This document shows, piece by piece, positions 33,871-42,976 of a DNA stretch of 64,000 nucleotides. Source of the DNA: Bdellovibrionales bacterium. Lineage in GTDB: Bacteria; Bdellovibrionota; UBA1018; CAIMNF01. Numbering within the stretch: position 1 is the stretch's first letter; every line of letters begins with the position of its first letter. The stretch is from contig CANNBJ010000004.1 in the NCBI GenBank assembly GCA_947502835.1, forward strand, positions 62,001-126,000, written 5' to 3'. The notes beneath the pieces were generated by a model. The model did not search any database. It was not told the DNA's origin and saw only the letters and a program-made list of their open reading frames with translations. A program made the position numbers and the translations under genes.

Positions 33871-35282
33871 GTCAGTACGCTAGAAGCATCGTGTGGTTCC
33901 GGCGCGATTACAGACTCAGTGATCACCGGGCACTCCACGAGGCCTGTGCACAATCAAGCGAGGTGATCCCGGTATTCGTGATCGACGAGGTTCTCCTCAA
34001 GGGCTTCAAGAATGTGAGGCAGGTTCAGTTCATTCAGGCATGCCTTGATGATCTGGAGGAGCGCCTGCGGGAGCGTGGTTCAAGGCTCCTCGTGGTGCAG
34101 GGGAATCCTGCGCACAAGATTCCGGAACTTGCAAAAATGCTCCAAGTGAACGCGGTCTTCCTCAATCATGACTACGAGCCGATGGCAAAGCTCAGGGATG
34201 CCCACGTGGAACGGGAGTTGAAGAAACTCGGTGTGGCATTTCTTTCGTTCAAGGACCAGGTCATCTTCGAGCGTCGCGAAATCTTGAGCGGTGGCGGAAG
34301 TCCTTACAAGGTATTCACGCCGTATTCCAGGGCATGGCTGAAGGCACTTGAGACGGATCGTGCCTCGCATCTCAAGGAATATCGACCCGATTTGAAAAAG
34401 CTCGTGGCAGAGGGAAGCCTCAAGGAGCGGAATGCCCGATTTGCCAATCTCGGGTTTGACCCGGTCCCGCTCTTGGATGAGAACGGAAAACCCCTGAAAT
34501 TCGGCGAAGCAGAGGGGCGTGCGCTGCTGAAGCGGTTTGCACCCTCGATCGCTCACTACAAGAAGGACCGCGATTTCCCCTCGATCGAGGGGACGAGCCG
34601 TCTTTCGGTGCATTTCCGGTTCGGGACCATTTCGGTGCGCGAGGCGGTCCGGTTTTGTTCGGAACACATGTCGGAGGGAGCAAAAACCTGGCTCAATGAA
34701 CTCATTTGGCGCGAGTTCTACATGATGATCCTCGATCAGTTTCCCCATGTGGAAAAGGGTGCGTTCAAACCGGAGTTTGATTCGCTCAAGTGGGAGTGGA
34801 GCCGTGAGCACTTCAAGGCATGGTGTGAGGGACGGACCGGATTTCCGATTGTGGATGCGGGCATGCGCCAACTGAAGGAAACAGGCTGGATGCACAATCG
34901 GGTGCGGATGATTGTTGCGATGTTTCTTACGAAAGATTTATTGATTCACTGGCAGGAGGGCGAGCGCTATTTTGCAGAGCAGCTTCTTGATCACGAGCTT
35001 TCCGCAAACAACGGTGGCTGGCAGTGGAGCGCCTCCACGGGGTGCGATGCCCAACCTTATTTTCGGGTCATGAACCCGGTCTCACAGAGCGAGCGCTTTG
35101 ATCCGGAGGGAAAGTACATCCGGAGATGGGTTCCGGAACTTCGCGATTCCGATGCGAAACGGATTCACTGGCCGCACGAGGAAGAGGGGCTCTTTTCGAG
35201 CGGTCCCAAAGGGTACCCGGCTCCCCTGGTGGATCACAAAGAGCAGCGGATCAAGGCGATCCGGATGTTCAAGAAGGATTAG
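33867..35282 (+). CDS. phrB: Deoxyribodipyrimidine photo-lyase (cryptochrome/photolyase family)
   Basis: The enzyme repairs UV-induced cyclobutane pyrimidine dimers using light. The 471-residue protein has the N-terminal antenna-binding domain (SIVWFRRDYRLSDHRAL) and the FAD domain with WLNELIWREFYMMIL, HNRVRMIVAMFLTKDLLI and NNGGWQWSASTGCDAQPYFR. ATG 33867 overlaps the ZIP stop as ATGA and fits the family start; an earlier in-frame ATG at 33795 would overlap most of the transporter's end and is rejected. Its stop codon shares 4 bp with the stop of the convergent cassette gene C'. Confidence 0.95.
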   Translation: MSQYARSIVWFRRDYRLSDHRALHEACAQSSEVIPVFVIDEVLLKGFKNVRQVQFIQACLDDLEERLRERGSRLLVVQGNPAHKIPELAKMLQVNAVFLNHDYEPMAKLRDAHVERELKKLGVAFLSFKDQVIFERREILSGGGSPYKVFTPYSRAWLKALETDRASHLKEYRPDLKKLVAEGSLKERNARFANLGFDPVPLLDENGKPLKFGEAEGRALLKRFAPSIAHYKKDRDFPSIEGTSRLSVHFRFGTISVREAVRFCSEHMSEGAKTWLNELIWREFYMMILDQFPHVEKGAFKPEFDSLKWEWSREHFKAWCEGRTGFPIVDAGMRQLKETGWMHNRVRMIVAMFLTKDLLIHWQEGERYFAEQLLDHELSANNGGWQWSASTGCDAQPYFRVMNPVSQSERFDPEGKYIRRWVPELRDSDAKRIHWPHEEEGLFSSGPKGYPAPLVDHKEQRIKAIRMFKKD

Positions 35283-36709
35283 CCGAATCCCAGAATCCCG
35301 GGAAGCGATGAGCTCGGAATTGCGCCCGAGGGGATCACCGAGTCGACGAGGTCCATCCTGCCAGAGAGTTTCAGGTAATTGATGGCGAGGATATAGGCCA
35401 CCATTGCAGGGTTTGTAGCAAAAAAGTTGTCCCGAATGGCGGTTTGACCGTCGATGTAGGATCCGATTTGCGATTTCACAAGCGATGGAGCTCCGCCCGG
35501 TTTGAAACACGCAAGGAACGCAAGGCTTCGGCTGCCCGAGTCTGAACGGGGTGCGCGGGTTCCCTTCTCGTAGGCGATTGCCCCGTCCGAGATCCCTGCA
35601 ACCACAACGGGTTTCCCGAGTCTCGCGGCGAGCTCAAGGATGCGTCCGAGTTCACGACCACACTCCTCATCCTTTGCCGAACTCACTGCCTCTCCCTGGT
35701 TGTGATAATCGCAACCTCCCACGACAATCGCACTCGGGCCCACATTTCCCATCAGCGTATTGAAGACTGCGGCTGCGTTCGCTCCTCCGGCCTCGCTTTG
35801 TTGGTTTGCAGGATTCACGTAGAGCGCCTGAACATTTGGATTTTGTGATGCATCGATGCTGGAGGATGAGGACACAACATCTGCGTTTTTCACGTACCCG
35901 CATTCCGCAAGGGTTTTGAATTGTGTTCCTTGGGACATCGAGGTGAATTTGGAGAGTTGGGATTTGCTGAGATTCGCCGAAGCTCGTGCAATTCGTGAAC
36001 GCTGCGCAGGCGTGAGTCCGGTGAGCGCGTCTCCCATGGTGATTGCGTTCACAAGGTTCGTGCCGGATGAAACAGCGAGGGGTTTCAGTGCTGCATCCGG
36101 AAAAGGCACGGTCGAGTTGCCACCGGATTGTGAAGAACGGGTTCCAAGTCCGGTCGGAAGCACGGATCCTACCAATCCCGCCTTTGCTGCGAGAATCAGG
36201 GGCGAGAGCTGATTGCTGCTCGAGTCATCCATGGACGAGTGGCACACGGTCATGATTTTCGTGTTGGCACGTGTGGACTCCTGCATCACCGAGTGCATTC
36301 CGGCCAGGAATCGGCTGAGAGTGAGGTGCAGGGGCGCTCCATAGCGGGTTTCCACCTGGCCCGATACGTTCTTCGGGTTGCTCCCATCTGGAATTCCAAG
36401 CAAGTCATAGGAATTAAGATAATCTTGCGCACCACCGGTTTTTCCGACAATGAAGTTCGAGGCAAGGCCCAGGCCCCCGGCCATATCGAGAACCACAAGG
36501 GGCATGAGGCCTGCGGCTGCGGCGCTGGAGGGACAAGCTGCGGCTTGCGCGTGCGCAATGTCGGTTTTCAACATCGCGAGAATCACGCTTGGTACCATCG
36601 AGATCGCAAACCCTGACATAAGCCCGTGTCCGATGAAGTCACGACGTGTGATCAAGCGGGGATGATCCGGATCCAGTTTCAAGCCTTCGATTTTCTTCTT
36701 CGGGTTCAT
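35279..36709 (-). CDS. Cassette 2 gene C': Tat-exported DUF1501/DUF1552-like protein
   Basis: The 476-residue protein has a Tat-like signal: a 20-residue polar lead, then ITRRDFIGHG, a hydrophobic stretch (SGFAISMVPSVILAML) and AHAQAA as likely cleavage. The body resembles the DUF1501/DUF1552 group of exported alkaline-phosphatase-fold proteins from planctomycetes and delta lineages, with MTVCHSSMDDSSS, GGCDYHNQGEAVSSAKDEE and GKPVVVAGISDGAI. It ends LPGILGFG, shared with its paralogue at 41547-42962. It is third in the operon A'-B'-C', 15 bp after B', with Shine-Dalgarno AGAGGAAACGAAC. Catalytic activity is unknown; exported folded by Tat, so perhaps cofactor-loaded. Confidence 0.72.
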   Translation of the reverse strand: MNPKKKIEGLKLDPDHPRLITRRDFIGHGLMSGFAISMVPSVILAMLKTDIAHAQAAACPSSAAAAGLMPLVVLDMAGGLGLASNFIVGKTGGAQDYLNSYDLLGIPDGSNPKNVSGQVETRYGAPLHLTLSRFLAGMHSVMQESTRANTKIMTVCHSSMDDSSSNQLSPLILAAKAGLVGSVLPTGLGTRSSQSGGNSTVPFPDAALKPLAVSSGTNLVNAITMGDALTGLTPAQRSRIARASANLSKSQLSKFTSMSQGTQFKTLAECGYVKNADVVSSSSSIDASQNPNVQALYVNPANQQSEAGGANAAAVFNTLMGNVGPSAIVVGGCDYHNQGEAVSSAKDEECGRELGRILELAARLGKPVVVAGISDGAIAYEKGTRAPRSDSGSRSLAFLACFKPGGAPSLVKSQIGSYIDGQTAIRDNFFATNPAMVAYILAINYLKLSGRMDLVDSVIPSGAIPSSSLPGILGFG

Positions 36710-36724
36710 GTTCGTTTCCTCTGT

Positions 36725-39475
36725 TCAGTTATCAATCGCTTCAAGGGATCCCGCCATCGCCGAACACATCGCGATCCCCAGGAGTTTGGTTGTGATGGTC
36801 GGTGCGGCAATCCTCAAGTCATTGACAAGGGCTTGTACTTCCTCCACTTCAATCGTGGTCGCAGCCCTTTGCCAAAGAAGCTCGGCAAAACGCTGGGTGA
36901 CCTGTGCCTGCATGGCAGGACTGAACGAGGTTGAGGCGGCATTGAAGTTGCTGAGTCCCTGAATCATGTTGAATCCGCGCTTGTTGGTGGAATTGGCATT
37001 GGAAACCTCATCAATCATGGTCTTGCAATAGTGTGCGCCAAGACCGATGTAGGCTCCCGCCATGGGCGCTGAAATTCCAAGGGGGTCCCCGTCAGCGGAG
37101 ATGTTTGCGCGAAGGATGTTGTAGGTTCCGCCCTGATTGAGCGACGGAATCGCAGTCTGGGTTGCGCTCGAAAGAGTTGCTTCGATCTGGACAAAGTCCT
37201 GAATTCCGACAGAGCCGCCTGCGAGCGTGGCTCCAGTTGATCCCGATCCACTGGTGGAGCCGCTCCCCCCGCCGCCACCGGTGGTGGATCCTCCCTCGCT
37301 TTGATTCTTCCAGTTGGTGATCTGGATGATGAGCTCCGGTTGAAGCCCAGAAAAGCCCTGATGAAAGCCGGTTTGCAGCTTGGTCACGAGGAGCGAGCCG
37401 GGAATATTCTCGAAGTTTACCCTGGTCAAGGCTGCGTCGAATGCGCTCTGAAGATTACCCGAGGCAAACGAGGCAAACTCGGCCTGCCCGCCAGGGGTGT
37501 GGCATGTTGCACATGCCTGGGTACGCACAAATGCATAGACAGTGCTTTCAAATGCCGCAAGAGAAGGGGTGAACCCCGAGGCGTCGGTCACTGTGACGGT
37601 GTGCTGAGAGGTTGCCCCGATCCGTGCATTTCCGGAATCTTGCAGTGTCAGAATGATGGTTTTGTCGGGACTGCTTGCCGAGTCTTTGATCAAGGGTACC
37701 TCAAGAGTGCCTTCGGTTGCTCCTTTTTCGATGAGGATCTCGCGAGGAGTCAACTCATGGTCAATTCCCAGTTGTGCCGTTCCGGAGATGGAGAGCGGGA
37801 CGTGGACCGTTTTCCCGGCGGGTCCATCCAGTTTCACTTTCACAATGGCCTTGCCGGACGACTCCGCCACGGTCTGTGAGCCTGTGTCCCAGGCAATCGA
37901 CATATTGGGGTCGTCATCCGTGATGAGGACACTGGTGCGGGTTGTGCCGGCGGCACGAACGGTTGCTCCCGATGAGCTTGCATCATTCAAAACCCCTACA
38001 ACCGTTTCCGTATCCTCATTGAGGGAGTCATTCAGAAGTGTGATTCGAACCAGGCCGCGGACCGCCCCGGCTGAAATGCTGAAGTTTGCGCTGGTTACAT
38101 TGAAATCCTGTCCCCGGATCGCATCCCCGAGAAGGGTGGTTCCCGAGTCGTCGCTTCCCAGGGTTGTGCTGCCCGTAACCGTGGCGGTGCTCAGGCTGCT
38201 CAATACCACGGGGATCTCCACAATCCCGGAGTTCTCGGATCTGCTGAGGGAGAGATTCTGGAATTCGATGGTGGGTGCGGTCTCATTGTCCGTAATCTCA
38301 ACATTGAGACGGGAAATGCTGCCGAGAGTGGCTCCACCGTTCGGGCTTCCGAGCTGCAAGGTGAAGCTCCTGCTTCCCTTGAAACTCAGATTATCGATCA
38401 AGGAAAACGAGAGGATTCCCCGGGTGTTTCCGGCCTGAACCGTCACCTGTGAGGAGAACAGCATGTAATCCACACCGGATACGGCCGTTGGATTTGTCAT
38501 GATCGTAACAGGGACCGAAACGCTGGTTGTGGCAGGCCGATTCAGAAGAACAGGGACTTGGAGATTTCCAGCCGATTCCGGAAGACGGATGCTTTGGGAA
38601 TTTGTCCCCGTCCCGGTGAGATTTGCCAAAGGAGGAAACCCGATCCGCAGTGGCCCTTCGTCATCGCGGATGACGATCTGGGCTCGATTCTCGGTCGGGT
38701 GAAGATCGTAGGTTGAATTTCCTAACCTGCTCAGGGTGAAAACAATGTTTTTCAGGTCACTCACGGTGGAGTTGTTGGTGAGGTTCACCGTCACCGATGC
38801 GGAACTTGCCCCCGGCGGGAAAGACAGGTTCGTGGAGGACAGGGAGTAATCGGAGCCGTTTGAGGCGGAACCCGAGAGCTGGATCGGGACATTCACCGCA
38901 TTTTGTCCCGAAAACGGGCGATCGGAAACGGCAGTCAGAGTCACACTCCCCTGCGACTCGGAGAAATCCCGATCGAGCGCCGTAAACCTCACTACCGGGC
39001 GATCATCATCCACAATCCGGAGAGTCATGGTGGCGGGGAGTCCTTGAATCGCATATTCCGGAAGGCCGATCTGGAGGTCGGTGTTCCTCGGACTGGCGGA
39101 ATTGATGATCGAGTCCTGTGAAACAGGGATCACGACCTCGGCTTCGGTGGACCCCGGATTGAAAACAGCAAAACCGCGGCTGAACCCCGGAATCTCACTT
39201 GTGGGTGATACCGGCACCCGAACGGTCAGAGGGGAGGGGGCTGAGAGGCGCAGGCGAATCCGCGCGCTGCCCGCGTTCTCTTTCACAATGACTTCACTTT
39301 GGGCGAAAAAAGCATTGGGAGGTGCCTGAAGAGCAGATTCAAGAAGGGCTTTCGGAATCTCGAACTGAAGCGGATCCTTGACCTGACAGGATGAGGCAAG
39401 AATCATGGTCAGGACGAGCCGAAGCATCGGATGAGCCGGATCACGGGGTTGGGATTTCATTGGAGTTGGTTTCAT
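36725..39475 (-). CDS. Cassette 2 gene B': Calx-beta lipoprotein with C-terminal CxxCH module
   Basis: The 916-residue chain has a lipobox (LASSC) and then five Calx-beta repeats of about 100-120 residues, each ending in a D-D/N-D/E-x-x-P-like turn (IVDDDRPVV, IRDDEGPLR, ITDNETAPT, ITDDDPNMS). After the last repeat comes ACATCHTPGG (Cys-x-x-Cys-His at 655-659), a heme-attachment motif, a Ser/Gly linker and a conserved C-terminal domain (VGIQDFVQIEATL, AHYCKTMIDEVSN, VTQRFAELLWQRAATT). Calx-beta repeats bind Ca2+ and form extended surface rods. It lies 3 bp after A' and 15 bp before C'. Paralogue at 42977-48382 has 13 repeats. Confidence 0.82.
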   Translation of the reverse strand: MKPTPMKSQPRDPAHPMLRLVLTMILASSCQVKDPLQFEIPKALLESALQAPPNAFFAQSEVIVKENAGSARIRLRLSAPSPLTVRVPVSPTSEIPGFSRGFAVFNPGSTEAEVVIPVSQDSIINSASPRNTDLQIGLPEYAIQGLPATMTLRIVDDDRPVVRFTALDRDFSESQGSVTLTAVSDRPFSGQNAVNVPIQLSGSASNGSDYSLSSTNLSFPPGASSASVTVNLTNNSTVSDLKNIVFTLSRLGNSTYDLHPTENRAQIVIRDDEGPLRIGFPPLANLTGTGTNSQSIRLPESAGNLQVPVLLNRPATTSVSVPVTIMTNPTAVSGVDYMLFSSQVTVQAGNTRGILSFSLIDNLSFKGSRSFTLQLGSPNGGATLGSISRLNVEITDNETAPTIEFQNLSLSRSENSGIVEIPVVLSSLSTATVTGSTTLGSDDSGTTLLGDAIRGQDFNVTSANFSISAGAVRGLVRITLLNDSLNEDTETVVGVLNDASSSGATVRAAGTTRTSVLITDDDPNMSIAWDTGSQTVAESSGKAIVKVKLDGPAGKTVHVPLSISGTAQLGIDHELTPREILIEKGATEGTLEVPLIKDSASSPDKTIILTLQDSGNARIGATSQHTVTVTDASGFTPSLAAFESTVYAFVRTQACATCHTPGGQAEFASFASGNLQSAFDAALTRVNFENIPGSLLVTKLQTGFHQGFSGLQPELIIQITNWKNQSEGGSTTGGGGGSGSTSGSGSTGATLAGGSVGIQDFVQIEATLSSATQTAIPSLNQGGTYNILRANISADGDPLGISAPMAGAYIGLGAHYCKTMIDEVSNANSTNKRGFNMIQGLSNFNAASTSFSPAMQAQVTQRFAELLWQRAATTIEVEEVQALVNDLRIAAPTITTKLLGIAMCSAMAGSLEAIDN

Positions 39476-39478
39476 GGT

Positions 39479-40690
39479 TCATTCCCCCAGACACACGGGA
39501 AGTGTGGCAGTCTCCTCGAGGAGCGCTCTGAGCTTGTATCCCGATGCCTCAAACTTTTCCTTGAGTCCATTGATGAGGGCCGCTTCCGATGATTCCGGTT
39601 CGCGATGACAGATTCGAAAGAATGCGCGTTTTGCCATGCACTTCGAGAAGGCCCCGCTGTTGGCAAGCATGGTCCCGAATTCGGACACTCCCCGCCCTGT
39701 CATGGAACCACGCCATTGAAGAGCCGCATTTTGATTCCGTGTGAACAAATTCACCCAGCTGTTGTCGACCGTGATGTGACCCCCCGGGAAAACGGCATTG
39801 TTTTGATTCATTTTTCCTCGGATTCCCGCGGATTGAAGGATCCGGTTGTCCGGGTTGTAGTCGAAGTGTGCCCACGCACCCGAAAGTCCGTCCATCCCGG
39901 TATGGCACCCGCGACATTCGGTCTGATAGGTATTCGCATCGCCTCCGGGCGCCCGGTCCACATCCCTTCGCACTCGATAATCCGAGAGGGTTGTGTCCGC
40001 CATTTCCTGGATCGAGGTGCACAGGAACTCCTGAAGTGCATAGGCGGTCGCACGGCGGTTCGTGCCCGCACTGAAGAAAGATTCCGCCCACGCATAGCTG
40101 GTCAAAACTCCGGCGGCGTCGGAGATGTCGGGTCGCTGCGGCTGAATCCTGAGCAGGTGTTTTGCAAGATTGGTGCGGTCAATGGCCGTGAAGTGGGCTT
40201 GAGTGGCCATAGGTGAGGGGGAGTAACTGCAAGACGGGGAGGTGCAACTCGAGCGGAAGGAGGGATCATTCGAGTTTCCGATGTAGAGGTAGTTTCCGGA
40301 GAGGAGTTCGCGCGCATCCCGGTTGTCCCGGGTGGTCCCGATGAACATCGCGATAAAATCATTCAAGGGAACGCGGGGAGATTCCGCACGGTTGGACATG
40401 GGAGCCGCGAACTGCCGAACCGTGAGATTCAGGAAGTTGTCATCCTGGCTTGCAATTCTTGCGGCATCAAGAACCCGTCCCTGTTCAATCAAGCTTTGCA
40501 TCTGGGACCTGCGCGGATCATTGAGGGGCAGGGGGTATCCAGCCAAGCGATTGAACAAGCGTTGAGCCTTGGAGGCGCTATCCGCAAGAGCATCCGGAAC
40601 TGCCAAAAAAACAACATGGAGAGAAAGAATGCAGATTGAAGCGAGACGTCCTGCAACCTTTACAGGCGAAAAACCCTTGTTCGTTTCCAT
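39479..40690 (-). CDS. Cassette 2 gene A': exported CxxCH protein, DUF1588-like
   Basis: From ATG 40690 (preceded by GGGGGACT) the protein is 403 residues with a signal peptide ending near DALADS. Residues 105-140 (PLNDFIAMFIGTTRDNRDAR and on) resemble the DUF1592 'drpv-ELL' region; residues 190-270 resemble DUF1588 (GVLTSYAW, then NRRATAYALQEFLC, and CRGCHTGMD at 259-263 with GAWAHFD following). CRGCH would bind one heme c. Cys pairs elsewhere suggest disulfides. It is the first gene of cassette 2; a regulatory element lies 40-74 bp upstream. The paralogue is at 48388-49578. Confidence 0.78.
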   Translation of the reverse strand: METNKGFSPVKVAGRLASICILSLHVVFLAVPDALADSASKAQRLFNRLAGYPLPLNDPRRSQMQSLIEQGRVLDAARIASQDDNFLNLTVRQFAAPMSNRAESPRVPLNDFIAMFIGTTRDNRDARELLSGNYLYIGNSNDPSFRSSCTSPSCSYSPSPMATQAHFTAIDRTNLAKHLLRIQPQRPDISDAAGVLTSYAWAESFFSAGTNRRATAYALQEFLCTSIQEMADTTLSDYRVRRDVDRAPGGDANTYQTECRGCHTGMDGLSGAWAHFDYNPDNRILQSAGIRGKMNQNNAVFPGGHITVDNSWVNLFTRNQNAALQWRGSMTGRGVSEFGTMLANSGAFSKCMAKRAFFRICHREPESSEAALINGLKEKFEASGYKLRALLEETATLPVCLGE

Positions 40691-40729
40691 AGTCCCCCAA
40701 ATCAACGACTCCTTTCAATTCTACGGAGT

Positions 40730-40764
40730 GTGTCTGAAAATGGGAATGTGTCATTCATGACACA
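40730..40764 (-). promoter_or_regulatory. Conserved upstream element of cassette 2
   Basis: On the leftward strand this region reads GACACAT, 11 nt, then GACAC, the two blocks starting 18 nt apart and ending 40 nt before the A' start codon. TTTTC lies between them. The same arrangement is found before cassette 1 (49620-49642). The GACACAT block is also part of a palindrome TGTGTCAT-TC-ATGACACA (40747-40764). It is a candidate activator or sigma-factor site, and sits in the 101-bp gap shared with the divergent FKBP gene. Confidence 0.6.
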
Positions 40765-40791
40765 GGACAATTAAAGTGATCTCCGTTTATA

Positions 40792-41532
40792 ATGAAGTTC
40801 ATGATCAAGAACACTCAAGGCAGCGGTTTGGTGAAGGCCCTTCTGGTGATGATTTTAGGTGCAGCCGGGGTTGTCGGCTATCTCAAGTGGAAAAAACTCA
40901 AGGACGAGGAAGCGGAACGCAGCCGCCCCGTGAGTTTCGCTCAGAAGTTCGAGACTGCGCTTCAGCAATTGCAGAGCACGGATCTTGTGGTCGGGACCGG
41001 TGCGGAGGCCCATCGAGGCGAAAAGGTGACCATTCATTATGTAGGCAAGCTTCCGGACGGAACCGTTTTTGATTCCTCTAGAAGTCGAAATCAGCCCGTG
41101 TCCTTCCCCTTGGGTGTGGCCCAAGCCCTTCCAGGATGGGACCATGGGATTGAGGGAATGAAGGCCGGAGGAAAGCGAAAGATTGAAGTGCCGCCGTTCC
41201 TCGCCTACGGAGAAACCGGCGTTGCCGGGCTCGTGCCACCCGACACCACGGTCACATTTGAAATCGAGCTATTGAAAGTGGGAGTGGCCGATGATCCCAT
41301 TACGAAGAAAAACATCGAGATTGAGAAAAAAGCCGCAGCGGATGCGAAACTTGCCGAGGCTGGGAGACTGAAAAATGGGCTGCAAACAAAGAGGAATCCA
41401 GCACCGCCGGTGAAAGCAAAGCCTGCGAGGACCGTCAAACCACAGGCGATCGCGAAACCGCAGAAGACATCAAAATCTGCTCCCGCATCCAAGCCAAGCC
41501 CGAGTCCGAAGCCGAAGAAAAAGAAAAAGTAA
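40792..41532 (+). CDS. Membrane-anchored FKBP-type peptidyl-prolyl isomerase with Lys/Pro-rich tail
   Basis: An N-terminal hydrophobic segment (LVKALLVMILGAAGVVGYLKW) would anchor the protein. Residues 60-160 are an FKBP domain: VVGTGAEAHRGEKVTIHYVG, LPDGTVFDSSRSRNQPV, GWDHGIEGMKAGGKRKIEVP and PFLAYGETGVAG, with VTFEIELLKV at the end. FKBPs catalyse cis-trans proline isomerisation. The last 75 residues are unusual: Ala/Lys/Pro-rich repeats ending KPKKKKK. TATAAT overlaps the first ATG (40788-40793) and a second ATG at 40801 may be the true start. It lies between the two cassettes and could assist folding of their exported proteins, an inference from location only. Confidence 0.85.
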   Translation: MKFMIKNTQGSGLVKALLVMILGAAGVVGYLKWKKLKDEEAERSRPVSFAQKFETALQQLQSTDLVVGTGAEAHRGEKVTIHYVGKLPDGTVFDSSRSRNQPVSFPLGVAQALPGWDHGIEGMKAGGKRKIEVPPFLAYGETGVAGLVPPDTTVTFEIELLKVGVADDPITKKNIEIEKKAAADAKLAEAGRLKNGLQTKRNPAPPVKAKPARTVKPQAIAKPQKTSKSAPASKPSPSPKPKKKKK

Positions 41533-41546
41533 ACCAGACCTCCGAA

Positions 41547-42962
41547 TCAGCCGAAGCCGAGAATTCCCGGACGTTGGGCAGCGGTGATCATTCCCGCAGG
41601 GATATTTGCATCAAGGAGTGAGATCCTTCCGCAGATCTGGAGATAGTTCGCAAACAGGATGCAGGCGGCGATCGAGGGGCTTTGGGCAAAATAAAAGCTC
41701 GTGTCGACCACTTGTCCCGAGGTGAAGGCTCCGATCTGGTTGTTGTTCAGGGTGGGAGGACCACCGGGCTTGTAGCAGGCGAGAAAGCTCATGCTCTTTG
41801 TGCCACCATCCGATTGGGGAGTCCGTTCTCCGGGAGCGTAGTCAATGGCTCCATCGGAAATTCCGACCACGGCGACGGGCTTGCCCATCCTCTTGGCGAG
41901 TTCAAGAGTCCGTCCCAACTCTCTTCCCGCCTCAAAATCCTTCGGATCTGATACCGCTTGACCGCGATTGTGATAATCACATCCTTCGATGACATAGGCG
42001 CCCGGGCCCGTGAATCCTTGGAGCGCATTGAACACGACTGCGGCTTTTGCACTCGTGGCCTCAGCCCCGTACAGTTGGGTCACAAAGGAATTTGAAGCTG
42101 CGTTGAGCGAATCAGCGCAGTTGATCAAGTCGAGATTCTTGAGATATCCCTCCGAAAGCAAGGTGCTGAATTGACTCCCTTGATCCATTGCTTGGAATTT
42201 CTGGAGTTGACCGGCACTCAATCGTTTTGCCGCATCCGCAATCTTGAGTTTCGCAGCGATGGGGAATGTCGTGGCATTCAACGCTTCTCCCATTTTCAAG
42301 GTTTTCACGAGCGCGTCCCCCGAATTCACGATCATGGGTTTTAAGGCTCCGTCGAGCACCGGAGAGGAGGAGCGACCCCCTGCGGGTGGGCCATAGTTCC
42401 CAAGGCCCTGCCTCAAGACACTTCCCTGAAGGCCCGCCTTTGTTGCCATGATGAGCGGGGACAGTGCGTTTGCCCCCGTATCATCTTGTGATGTGTGGCA
42501 CACGGTCATGATTCTGGTGTTGGCAATGGCTTCAGGCGACATGATGCTTTTCATGCCGAGAAGGAACTGGCTCAGGGTTGCGTGCATGGGAGCGCCGAAG
42601 GTGGTGTCCACCTGGCTTGGGGCCGAAGTCGGGCGGTTTCCATCCGGGATTCCCAACGTGCTGTAGCTGTTCAAAAATGCGCCGGATGAATTCTTTACGA
42701 GAAAGTTGCTTGAGAGGCCGATGCCGCCCACATGATCCTGAACCAGCAAGGGAATCAGGCCCAAAGGATTCGCAACCGGGCTGCAGGATGCGGTTTGCGC
42801 CATGGCCATCTCGCTTCGGAACATGGAAAACAGAATGCTTGGGGTCATTGAAATCGCATATCCGGCAGCCAGGCCCTGTGCGATGAAGTCTCTTCGGGTC
42901 ACCGGTCTCGGATGATCCGGATCCAACTTCATTTCCACTGGTTTTTTCTTTTCCTTTTTCAT
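41547..42962 (-). CDS. Cassette 1 gene C: Tat-exported DUF1501/DUF1552-like protein
   Basis: The 471-residue protein starts at ATG 42962, preceded by GGGGAAGAAT, 14 bp after gene B. The N terminus MKLDPDHPRPVTRRDFIAQG is the Tat-type lead shared with its paralogue (KLDPDHPR-x-x-TRRDFI), and AMAQT is the likely cleavage. The body shares with C' the blocks MTVCHTSQDDT, GCDYHNRGQAVSDPKD, GISDGAIDY and LACYKPGGPP, and the C terminus PGILGFG. It is one of the two best-conserved members of the cassette. As with C', the activity is not known. It ends 14 bp from the convergent FKBP stop. Confidence 0.72.
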   Translation of the reverse strand: MKKEKKKPVEMKLDPDHPRPVTRRDFIAQGLAAGYAISMTPSILFSMFRSEMAMAQTASCSPVANPLGLIPLLVQDHVGGIGLSSNFLVKNSSGAFLNSYSTLGIPDGNRPTSAPSQVDTTFGAPMHATLSQFLLGMKSIMSPEAIANTRIMTVCHTSQDDTGANALSPLIMATKAGLQGSVLRQGLGNYGPPAGGRSSSPVLDGALKPMIVNSGDALVKTLKMGEALNATTFPIAAKLKIADAAKRLSAGQLQKFQAMDQGSQFSTLLSEGYLKNLDLINCADSLNAASNSFVTQLYGAEATSAKAAVVFNALQGFTGPGAYVIEGCDYHNRGQAVSDPKDFEAGRELGRTLELAKRMGKPVAVVGISDGAIDYAPGERTPQSDGGTKSMSFLACYKPGGPPTLNNNQIGAFTSGQVVDTSFYFAQSPSIAACILFANYLQICGRISLLDANIPAGMITAAQRPGILGFG

Positions 42963-42976
42963 ATTCTTCCCCGTTC

